From Bacteroidales bacterium (lineage in GTDB: Bacteria; Bacteroidota; Bacteroidia; Bacteroidales; UBA932): 46,053 nucleotides of DNA. Both the position numbers and the translations under genes were made by a program. Where the stretch lies: contig JAGCUK010000089.1 of the NCBI GenBank assembly GCA_017962925.1, positions 1-46,053 on the forward strand, written 5' to 3'. Each line of letters begins with the position of its first letter. The stretch's first letter is position 1. The notes below the pieces were generated by a model, which did no database searches, was not told where the DNA came from, and saw only the letters and a program-made list of their open reading frames with translations. Positions 32,827-41,040 of this stretch are shown piece by piece.

Positions 32827-35800
32827 ATGGCAAGTTTCGTACCCCTTCACGTCCATACGGAGTATTCCATCCTCGATGGGATGTCCAACATAAAGAAACT
32901 GTTCGCCCGAGCCGACGAACTGAAGATGCCTGGCCTGGCAATCACGGACCACGGCAATATGTACGGCGTGAAGGAGTTCTTCGATGTCAGCAAGAAATAC
33001 CCCGACATCAAGCCTATAATCGGGTGCGAAGCTTATGTTACCAAGCATTACGACCATAAGCTCAAGGATACCGAGCACAGCAAATACTTCCACCTCATCC
33101 TGCTGGCCAAGAACTACGCCGGCTACAAGAACCTGATGAAGATAGTGTCCACCGGGCACATCGAGGGAATGTACTACGGCAAGCCGCGCGTCAGCCACGA
33201 GGTGATAGAGAAGTACCACGAAGGGCTGATCTGCTCCTCCGCCTGCCTGGCCGGCGAGATTCCCCGCTGCATTCTTGCGGGGGATATGGACGGCGCCGAC
33301 AAAGCCATCGAATGGCACAAGAGTGTCTTCGGGGAGGATTACTACCTCGAGGTGATGCTCCACAAGACCGAGGTGCCGGGGCTCTCCCTGGACCTCTATC
33401 ACCACCAGCAGAAGGTCAACGCCGCCATCTTCGAGCTTGCCAAAAAGCACGGAGTGAAGGTGGTGGCCACCAACGACACCCACTTCATCCGCCGGGACGA
33501 CGGCCCCGCACACGACCGCCTCATCTGCCTCACCACCAACGCGATGGTGAACGATCCCAAGCGCCTCCGCTACACCCAGCAGGAATACCTGAAGAGCGAA
33601 GACGAGATGCTGGCGCTCTTCCCAGAGCATCCGGAGGCCATCTTCAACACCCGGGAGGTGATGGAGAAGGTGGAACGCTACGATATCAACAGCGCCCACA
33701 TTCTCCCCAAATTCACCATAGACCCGGCCTTCCTCGCGGAAATAGATAAGTACCTGGAGCTCTATAAGGAGGTGATCGACCGCGGCCGCAACGATGAAAA
33801 AGGCAATTACCGGGGGGATGAATTCTGCAAGTCCGTCGCTTTCCTCTGCCACCTGACATGGGAGGGTGCCCGCCAGCGTTACGGCGAGGCCGCCGAGACC
33901 GACACCGCCCTGCGCGAGCGCATCGATTTCGAACTGAAGACCATCTCCTACATGGGCTTCCCGGACTACTTCCTCATTGTGCAGGACTTCATCAACTGGG
34001 CCAAGCGCAACGGGATCTCGGTAGGCCCCGGGCGAGGCAGCGCCGCCGGCAGCGTGGTATCCTACTGCCTCCGCATCACCAACCTCGACCCCGTCAAGTA
34101 CGACCTCCTCTTCGAGCGCTTCCTCAATCCCGAGCGAATCTCGATGCCGGATATAGACGTGGACTTCGACGATGAAGGCCGCTATCGCGTGATTCAGTAC
34201 GTGCAGGACCTCTACGGCGCCGACCATATCTCCCACGTCATCACCTTTGGCACTATGGCGGCAAAGCTCGCCGTGAAGGATGTGGCGCGCGTGAGCGACC
34301 TGGCTCTGAGCGAGAGCAACCGTCTCACAAAACTCATCCCGGACCGCCCCTTCGTGCTGAAGGAAAACGGGGTGGAGGTGGAAAAAAAGCCCACGCTGGA
34401 GAACTGCTTCAAGTACGTCCCCGAGCTCAAGAAGGAATATGAGGAGGGCGAGCCGCTGGTGCGCGAGGTGCTGGAATACGCCAAGCGCCTGGAAGGTTGC
34501 GTCCGCCAGGTAGGTATCCACGCCTGCGCCATGATCATCGGCCGCGGAGACCTCACCGACTACATCCCCATCACTATGGCGGAGGATAAGGGCACGGGGC
34601 AGAAGGTATGGGTCAGCCAGTACGAGGGCTCGCAGATCGAGGACGTCGGCATGCTCAAGATGGACTTCCTCGGGCTCAAGACGCTCAGCATCATCTCCCG
34701 CTGCCTGGACCTCATCAAAAAACGCAACCCCGAGTCTCTGGGGCCGAACTTCGATATAGAAAACATCCCCATAGACGACCCTGCGACCTTCGAACTCTAC
34801 TCCCGCGGCGATACTAAGTCCGTGTTCCAGTTCGAATCCGGCGGCATGCGCGAGTGGCTGATGAAACTCCATCCCACCCGCTTCGAGGACCTCATCGCTA
34901 TGAACGCCCTCTACCGCCCGGGTCCGATGGATTACATCCCCGACTTCGTGGCGGGCAAGAACGACCCTTCCAAGGTGCACTACGACCTCCCGGAAATGGA
35001 AGGCCTTCTAAGGGAAACCTACGGCGTCACGGTGTACCAGGAGCAGGTGATGCGCCTCTCGCAGGAACTGGCCGGCTTCTCCAAAGGCAAGGCGGATAAG
35101 CTCCGCAAGGCCATGGGTAAGAAGAAAAAGGACATCCTCGACGGCCTCAAGGTGGACTTCATGGAAGGCGCGCAAGCCAAGGGCCTACCCTCCGAGAAGC
35201 TCGAGAAGATCTGGAGCGACTGGGAGGCGTTCGCAAAATACGCATTCAACAAGAGCCACGCCACTTGCTATGCGTGGGTGAGCTACCAGACCGCCTGGCT
35301 CAAGGCACACTTCCCCAGCGAATTCCAGGCCTCCAACCTCACCCAGCAAAGTTCCAACATGGATGAGATGAAGGAGATAATGGCGGACTGCAAGAAGGGA
35401 GGAATCAAGGTCCTGAACCCCGATATCAACGAATCCGACAAGGACTTCAGCGTGAATAAGGAAGGCGACATTCGCTTCGGACTTGGCGGCCTCAAGGGCT
35501 TCGGCGAAAACGTGGTGAACGCCATCATGGACGAGCGCTCTCAGGGCGGCAGCTATTCCGACGTCTGGGAGTTCATGGAGAGGATGGCGCTCTACAGCCA
35601 GAAGATGGATAAGCCCGTGAACGTCAACCGCAAGGCTCTGGAGACACTGGTGAACGCCGGCGCCTTCGATTCCTTCGGCTACAAGCGCGGGCAGTTCTAC
35701 ACCGCCGGCAAGAGCGGAGAACTCTTCATCGACGAGCTCGTGCGCTACGCCGATCTCTACCGCAACGACCAGATCGACAGCGCCAGCTCGCTCTTCGGCG

Positions 35801-36546
35801 AGGTTGAGGAGATGAAGCCGCAGCGCCCGGAGATGCCGATGTTTGTGGGAGAGGAGGATATCCTCGACATCCTGCAGAAAGAAAAGGAAGTGGTGGGGAT
35901 GTATCTCTCATCCCATCCGCTGGACAGCCACTCCTTCGAGATAGAAAACTTCACCAATTGCAAGCTTGCGGAACTGCCCGAGAAGATAGACGAGCAGGAA
36001 AAGGCCGGGAAGGCCCTTAAAATCGCCGTAGCGGGCATTATAACCGACGTTAAGCAGATTACTACCCGTGCGGGTCAGCCGGGCGGTAGAATCGTTCTGG
36101 AGGATTATAGCGGCACCTACGAGCTCGCCCTGTTCGGCAAGGATTACGAATCCTACATGCCCTACATGAAACTGCACGAGCAGCTGTTCATAGATGGCGA
36201 GATCGCCGAGCGCTTCCGCCTGAAGCCAGAAGAAAAGGCCCAGGGCAAGCGCGCGCCGTACAACTTCAAGATTCGCAAGATATCCTTACTCGGGAACATC
36301 TCCGAGGACATGGTGAAGAACTTCGCCATCAACATCGATTCAGTGCAACTGAACGAGAAATTCCGTGCAGACCTCGTGAAGCTGATTAAGGCAAACCCTG
36401 GCAACACCCATCTGAGCGTCTTCCTCTTCGACGCCAAAACCGGCTACAGAGTCGAACTCCAGTCCAAAAAGTTCTCCGTCACAGTCTGCGCCGATTTCCT
36501 CGGCGGCTTGGAGCACCTGGGAATCAGTTATAACATTAATAAATAA
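32827..36546 (+). CDS. dnaE: DNA polymerase III subunit alpha
   Basis: 1239 residues, DnaE type. The PHP domain at the N-terminus begins VPLHVHTEYSILDGMSNIK and has AITDHGNMYG and KVVATNDTHFI. The polymerase core has SVGPGRGSAAGSVVSYCL and the catalytic aspartates in MPDIDVDFDDEGR; FQFESGGMREWLMKL and RPGPMDYIPDFV follow, then the helix-hairpin-helix region and an OB fold at about 1060-1120 (VAGIITDVKQITTRAGQPGGR). This is the replicative polymerase. Monocistronic: its promoter lies 7 bases upstream and a perfect hairpin lies 1 base downstream. Confidence 0.97.
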   Translation: MASFVPLHVHTEYSILDGMSNIKKLFARADELKMPGLAITDHGNMYGVKEFFDVSKKYPDIKPIIGCEAYVTKHYDHKLKDTEHSKYFHLILLAKNYAGYKNLMKIVSTGHIEGMYYGKPRVSHEVIEKYHEGLICSSACLAGEIPRCILAGDMDGADKAIEWHKSVFGEDYYLEVMLHKTEVPGLSLDLYHHQQKVNAAIFELAKKHGVKVVATNDTHFIRRDDGPAHDRLICLTTNAMVNDPKRLRYTQQEYLKSEDEMLALFPEHPEAIFNTREVMEKVERYDINSAHILPKFTIDPAFLAEIDKYLELYKEVIDRGRNDEKGNYRGDEFCKSVAFLCHLTWEGARQRYGEAAETDTALRERIDFELKTISYMGFPDYFLIVQDFINWAKRNGISVGPGRGSAAGSVVSYCLRITNLDPVKYDLLFERFLNPERISMPDIDVDFDDEGRYRVIQYVQDLYGADHISHVITFGTMAAKLAVKDVARVSDLALSESNRLTKLIPDRPFVLKENGVEVEKKPTLENCFKYVPELKKEYEEGEPLVREVLEYAKRLEGCVRQVGIHACAMIIGRGDLTDYIPITMAEDKGTGQKVWVSQYEGSQIEDVGMLKMDFLGLKTLSIISRCLDLIKKRNPESLGPNFDIENIPIDDPATFELYSRGDTKSVFQFESGGMREWLMKLHPTRFEDLIAMNALYRPGPMDYIPDFVAGKNDPSKVHYDLPEMEGLLRETYGVTVYQEQVMRLSQELAGFSKGKADKLRKAMGKKKKDILDGLKVDFMEGAQAKGLPSEKLEKIWSDWEAFAKYAFNKSHATCYAWVSYQTAWLKAHFPSEFQASNLTQQSSNMDEMKEIMADCKKGGIKVLNPDINESDKDFSVNKEGDIRFGLGGLKGFGENVVNAIMDERSQGGSYSDVWEFMERMALYSQKMDKPVNVNRKALETLVNAGAFDSFGYKRGQFYTAGKSGELFIDELVRYADLYRNDQIDSASSLFGEVEEMKPQRPEMPMFVGEEDILDILQKEKEVVGMYLSSHPLDSHSFEIENFTNCKLAELPEKIDEQEKAGKALKIAVAGIITDVKQITTRAGQPGGRIVLEDYSGTYELALFGKDYESYMPYMKLHEQLFIDGEIAERFRLKPEEKAQGKRAPYNFKIRKISLLGNISEDMVKNFAINIDSVQLNEKFRADLVKLIKANPGNTHLSVFLFDAKTGYRVELQSKKFSVTVCADFLGGLEHLGISYNINK

Positions 36547-36547
36547 A

Positions 36548-36577
36548 AAAACGTCCGGTCGTTTGGCCGGACGTTTT
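36548..36577. terminator. Bidirectional terminator between dnaE and secDF
   Basis: AAAACGTCCGG and CCGGACGTTTT form a perfect 11-base stem with an 8-base loop, flanked by A-rich and T-rich sides, so it can stop transcription from both dnaE and secDF. Confidence 0.93.
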
Positions 36578-36593
36578 CTTTCTGCGGAGACTC

Positions 36594-39500
36594 TTACTTC
36601 TTCGCGAGCTTCTTGGTGCTGTCGAACATCACAGGGGTACCGATCATGATGGAAGCGTAAGTTCCGATGAGGATACCGAGGATGAGTGCTACCGAAAGAC
36701 CGCGGATGCTCTCGCCGCCCCAGATTGCGATGGCAATCATAGGAAGGAGGGTGGAGACCGAGGTGTTCACCGTACGGGTCAGGGTCGCATTGAGACTCTT
36801 GTTCACCGTGCTGGCGAAATCGTCGTTCGGGTGCAGCATCTTGTTCTCACGGATACGGTCGAAGATAACCACGTTATCGTTGATGGCGTAACCGATGATT
36901 GTCAGGATAGCAGCGATGAAGGTCTGGTCAACGTCGAGGTTGAACGGCAGGATTCCCGTGAACAGGGAGAAGAAGCCGATGACGATGATGGCCGTATGGG
37001 CGAGGGAAACCACGCCGCCGAGGCCCCAGTTCCATCCGCGGAATCGCATTGCGATGTATCCGAAGATGATGATGAGGGCAAGGATGACGGCGATGATGGC
37101 GTCGCGCCTGATGTCGCTTGCGATGGATGCGCCCACCTTATCGGAGGAGATAATACCGTTCGGGTTCTCCAGGGTCTGGGTGAAGTCGCCCAGGGTCATA
37201 TCCTGCACGAACATTCCCTTCAATGCCTGGAAGAGCATACCTTCGATTTCAGCATCGACGGTGGTGCTTTCGTCCTCGATCTTGTAGGAAGTCGTAATCT
37301 TCATCTGGCTATCGCCACCGAACTGCTTGACCTCGACGGAAGATGCCTTGATGTTCTCGTCGGCAGCAGCAGCTGCGCCGAACACGTCATTGACCGCGGA
37401 ACGCACATCCTCAGCAAGCACGGGCTTGTCGAAGCGCACGACATAGGTGCGGCCGCCGGTGAAATCGACACCGTAGGTAAAGCCCCTGGTGAAGATGCTG
37501 GCGAGCGAGATGACAATCACGATACCGGAAATGATGTAAGACCACTTGCGGCCACCGAGGAAGTTGATGTGAGTGCCCTTGAGGAAGTTCTTCGTGAGGT
37601 TGTTCTCGAAGGTGATGTTCTTGCCCTTCGCCACGCGGCCGTCGATGATGAGGCGGGTGATGAAGATAGCGGTGAGCATCGAAGTGATGATACCGATGAT
37701 CAGGGTGGTTGCGAAGCCCTTCACAGGACCGGAACCGAAGAAGAAGAGCACGAGACCGGTGAGCAGGGTAGTGATCTGACCGTCGATAATAGCGGAATAT
37801 GCGTTGGAATAACCATCCGCAACAGCCTTACTCAGGCCCTTGCCTGCCTTGATCTCTTCCTTGATACGCTCATAGATAATAACGTTGGCATCCACAGCCA
37901 TACCCAAAGTCAACACGAGACCGGCGATACCGGGCAGGGTCAGAACCGCACCGAAGGATGCGAGGGTACCGAAGAGGAGAACCACGTTGGTGAGCAATGC
38001 CACATCTGCCACGAGACCTGCGCCCTGGTAGAAGAATACCATGTAGAGCAGCACGAGGATGAAGGCGATGAGGAAGGAAATCATACCGTCCTTAATGGAC
38101 TTGGCACCCAGGGAAGGACCGACGACCTGCTCCTGAACGATAGTCGCAGGGGCAGGAAGTTTACCGGACTTGAGAACGTTCACAAGGTCGGTTGCCTCCT
38201 CCACGCTGAAGTGACCGGAAATCTCGGAGCTGCCACCGCTGATTTCGCTGTTCACTACAGGATAGGAATACACGGTGCCGTCGAGCACGATAGCGATCTG
38301 CTTGCCGATATTGTCCTTGGTGAGGTGGGCCCAGATGTTGGCGCCCTCGGCGTTCATGTTCATGGAAACCTTAGGCTCGCCGTTGGTGCGGGAGTCGTAG
38401 GTAACGCTGGCGCTGGTGATCACGCTGCCGTCCAGAGGTGCCTGTCCGTCGCGGGAGGTAGCCTTGATAGCAACGAGTTCATAGATGTTCTCGGTGTTGC
38501 CGACGGGCTTCACGCTCCACATGGGGCGGAACTCTGCGGGGAAGATAGCTGCGATCTGCGGCATGGCGAGATAGCGGTTCACCTTTGCGGTGTCGGCCGA
38601 GGTAGCATAACCGATGCAAGCGCCGGTGTTCTGCTGCACGGGCGACAGAGCGGCATAGAGAGGATTGGCGGCCTTGTAAGCCTTCATATTTGCGTCCTCA
38701 TTCTCGGTGTTGCCGATTTCTTCTGCCACGATATCCTTCTCTGAGGCGGGAGCGGCTGCCTGTGCGGGAGCCTCATTCTCCTCTGCGAGGATGCCGGCGA
38801 GAACCTCATTCGCTTCTGCGAGGTAAGGTGCGATTTCTCCGTTCTCGAACGTTGTCCAGAACTCGAGGGATGCGGTGCCCTGGAGGAGTTTACGCACACG
38901 CTCAGGCTCTTTCACGCCCGGGAGCTCGACGAGGATGCGGCCGGAGTTGCCAAGCTTCTGGATGGAAGGCTGGGTGACGCCGAAACGGTCGATACGGTTG
39001 CGGAGAACGTTGAAGGAGTTTGCAACTGCGCTCTCGGCCTCTTTCTTGATGACGGAAAGAACCTCTGCGTTGGTGGACTCGGGCTTGATGCTCTCGCGCA
39101 TCTCGTAGGTACCGAAGATCTGGCTCAGACGGGCGCCGCCGGTGGTCTCTTCCCAAGCCTCACCGAACAGGGTGATGAAATCGGACTGGGAGTTGACGCT
39201 GCGGGTCTTGGCGAGGCTCAGTGCCTGGAGGAACTGAGGATCTACGCTATTACCGGAGAGGGCCTTGACAAGGTCTTCGAGCTGAACCTGAAGCATCACG
39301 TTCATACCGCCCTTGAGGTCGAGGCCGAGGTTGATCTCCTTGGACCTTACATCCTTGAATTTGTAACCGAAATAAACTTTTTCATTGGAAATGGAATCAG
39401 TGTACCATTTCTGCTGTTCCTTCTTGATGGAGTCAAGATAATAGGCCTGGTCTTCTGCCGCCACCTTGGCAAAGGCAGGAGTATCCTGGATTGCTACGGC

Positions 39501-39626
39501 TGCAGCCTCGGCATACTTCTTTGCCTTGTTGTTCTGGAGAGCAGTCACCAGAGTGAAGGAAAGCTGCCAAAAGCAAGCGATAAGCAGCAGGATGGCCACT
39601 AATCTGATTGCACCTTTACTTTGCAT
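36594..39626 (-). CDS. secDF: Protein translocase fusion SecDF
   Basis: 1010 residues: SecD and SecF fused in one chain, usual for Bacteroidota. The SecD half starts with a membrane helix, has NLGLDLKGGMNVMLQVQL and a large periplasmic P1 region with an unusually acidic/alanine-rich insert around residue 290 (EENEAPAQAAAPASEKDIVAEE). It then has the helices with GLVLTLGMAVDANVIIYERIKEE. The SecF half begins near residue 700 with YGVDFTGGRTYVVRF and ends with GYAINDNVVIFDRIRENK and GGESIRGLSVALILGI. Uses the proton gradient to pull secreted proteins out of SecYEG. Confidence 0.97.
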   Translation of the reverse strand: MQSKGAIRLVAILLLIACFWQLSFTLVTALQNNKAKKYAEAAAVAIQDTPAFAKVAAEDQAYYLDSIKKEQQKWYTDSISNEKVYFGYKFKDVRSKEINLGLDLKGGMNVMLQVQLEDLVKALSGNSVDPQFLQALSLAKTRSVNSQSDFITLFGEAWEETTGGARLSQIFGTYEMRESIKPESTNAEVLSVIKKEAESAVANSFNVLRNRIDRFGVTQPSIQKLGNSGRILVELPGVKEPERVRKLLQGTASLEFWTTFENGEIAPYLAEANEVLAGILAEENEAPAQAAAPASEKDIVAEEIGNTENEDANMKAYKAANPLYAALSPVQQNTGACIGYATSADTAKVNRYLAMPQIAAIFPAEFRPMWSVKPVGNTENIYELVAIKATSRDGQAPLDGSVITSASVTYDSRTNGEPKVSMNMNAEGANIWAHLTKDNIGKQIAIVLDGTVYSYPVVNSEISGGSSEISGHFSVEEATDLVNVLKSGKLPAPATIVQEQVVGPSLGAKSIKDGMISFLIAFILVLLYMVFFYQGAGLVADVALLTNVVLLFGTLASFGAVLTLPGIAGLVLTLGMAVDANVIIYERIKEEIKAGKGLSKAVADGYSNAYSAIIDGQITTLLTGLVLFFFGSGPVKGFATTLIIGIITSMLTAIFITRLIIDGRVAKGKNITFENNLTKNFLKGTHINFLGGRKWSYIISGIVIVISLASIFTRGFTYGVDFTGGRTYVVRFDKPVLAEDVRSAVNDVFGAAAAADENIKASSVEVKQFGGDSQMKITTSYKIEDESTTVDAEIEGMLFQALKGMFVQDMTLGDFTQTLENPNGIISSDKVGASIASDIRRDAIIAVILALIIIFGYIAMRFRGWNWGLGGVVSLAHTAIIVIGFFSLFTGILPFNLDVDQTFIAAILTIIGYAINDNVVIFDRIRENKMLHPNDDFASTVNKSLNATLTRTVNTSVSTLLPMIAIAIWGGESIRGLSVALILGILIGTYASIMIGTPVMFDSTKKLAKK

Positions 39627-39675
39627 AACGAAATTATAAGTTTTAATTAAAAATTAAATTCAGCGAATTAGCCCG

Positions 39676-39683
39676 CAAAGTTA
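39676..39683 (-). promoter_or_regulatory. Putative -7 element of secDF
   Basis: Minus-strand TAACTTTG matches TAnnTTTG, about 50 bases before the secDF ATG. No TTG at the proper -33 spacing. Confidence 0.45.
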
Positions 39684-39724
39684 CGTTTTTTTTTCAATAA
39701 AGAAATTATCTGCTCGTTATTTCT

Positions 39725-39732
39725 TACTTTTG
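39725..39732 (+). promoter_or_regulatory. Putative -7 element of the PD40 protein gene
   Basis: TACTTTTG matches TAnnTTTG, 24 bases before the ATG at 39757; it supports that start over the TTG at 39742. Confidence 0.45.
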
Positions 39733-39756
39733 TAGGCTGTATTGTTGGCGTTTTTG

Positions 39757-41040
39757 ATGAGAATTGCCATTAGAAAAGAGGTCTACGTGGCTGTCGCACT
39801 CCTGATTGCGACCCCGTCTCTCAATGCCCAGCGATACCAGGGCGTCCCTCTTCCGATTCCGGAATATGAGGCTCTGATGATGGACGGGGAGGCCTATCAT
39901 GCCGACTACGACTTCGCCGCCGCTGTAAAAGCCTATGAGGAAGCCTATTACAAGTGCGATGACCTTGCCCGCCGCGCCGAGATAGAAAAGCGCCTTTCCC
40001 AGAGCCGCAACGGCCAAGCCATGGCCAAGTACTGCCAGCGCCCGAAAGTGGTGGCCCGCAAAAACTTCTCCCGCAAGGATTTCTTCCTCTATTATCCCCT
40101 CGCCGACAGGGGCTGGAGGCCTTCTCCCAACCGTCTGGACACCCTCGCCTCGCCGGATGCGCCGGCAGTCTGGTTTCCCCGTGGCAGCACCGAGGCATAC
40201 TGGTCGATGCAGGACGCCCAGGGCATACGCAACATCTACTACGCCAGGGACATCGGCGGCCGCTGGTCTTCTCCCTACCGCATGCCTTTCTCATCCTCCG
40301 AGGATGAAATTTACCCCATGGTGAGCGGCGGCAAGCTCTACTTCGCTTCCAGGGGCCTTTATGGAATGGGAGGATATGATCTCTACGTTTGCGAGCGTAG
40401 GCCGGACGGGCGCTGGGGAGAACCGAAGAATATGGGCTTCCCGTACTCATCCCCCCACGACGACTTCCTCTTCATCAACTCCCCGGACGGCCGCTACAGC
40501 ATCTTCGCCAGCAACCGCAATTGCGCCGCCGACAGCGTCAGCATCTACGTGCTGGAATATGAAGTAGTGCCAGTCAGCACGCCCGTCAGCAGCGTGGAGG
40601 ACCTGCAGAAAGTCTGCCGCCTGGACCCTCCGAGGGACCTGAAAAAGGTGGATAACAAGAGCGCGATGTCGGCATCCAAGGCCACCGACCCCAACACCGC
40701 CCTATACGCCCGCAAGGCCGCCGAGGTACGCCGTCTGCGCGAGGAGATCTCCCGGGTGAACCGTGAGCTCCAGACCCTCCGCTCATTCTACAACAACGCC
40801 GCGCCGTCCCAGAAGGAGGAAATGGCGGATAAGATCAGGAAGAAGGAAGCGCGCCTGCCGGGACTTCAGTCGCAACTGGTGGCGGCCAACAAGGACCTGC
40901 AGAAGACGGAAATGGATTTCCTGCTGCACGGGGTTCTGATCGACCGCAGCCGCGTGGAAGCGGAAAGCGACAACGAGGTGGTAGGTGCAGAATCCTCCTA
41001 CACCTTCACCAAACGTTCTTACGGTAGTTCGATATTCTAG
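39757..41040 (+). CDS. Secreted PD40/TolB-like beta-propeller protein
   Basis: 427 residues from ATG 39757, giving a signal peptide MRIAIRKEVYVAVALLIATPSLNAQ. Residues about 35-100 look TPR-like (DYDFAAAVKAYEEAYYKCDD). Residues about 120-280 carry PD40-type propeller strands (SSSEDEIYPMVSGGKLYFAS, GYDLYVCERRPDGRWGEPKN, DDFLFINSPDGRYSIFASNRN). A C-terminal coiled coil of about 70 residues follows (EVRRLREEISRVNRELQTL). PD40 plus helical modules occur in Bacteroidota envelope proteins such as PorE/OmpA-type ones; no OmpA domain is present here. Its stop shares CTAG with the convergent malQ. Function unknown. Confidence 0.85.
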   Translation: MRIAIRKEVYVAVALLIATPSLNAQRYQGVPLPIPEYEALMMDGEAYHADYDFAAAVKAYEEAYYKCDDLARRAEIEKRLSQSRNGQAMAKYCQRPKVVARKNFSRKDFFLYYPLADRGWRPSPNRLDTLASPDAPAVWFPRGSTEAYWSMQDAQGIRNIYYARDIGGRWSSPYRMPFSSSEDEIYPMVSGGKLYFASRGLYGMGGYDLYVCERRPDGRWGEPKNMGFPYSSPHDDFLFINSPDGRYSIFASNRNCAADSVSIYVLEYEVVPVSTPVSSVEDLQKVCRLDPPRDLKKVDNKSAMSASKATDPNTALYARKAAEVRRLREEISRVNRELQTLRSFYNNAAPSQKEEMADKIRKKEARLPGLQSQLVAANKDLQKTEMDFLLHGVLIDRSRVEAESDNEVVGAESSYTFTKRSYGSSIF

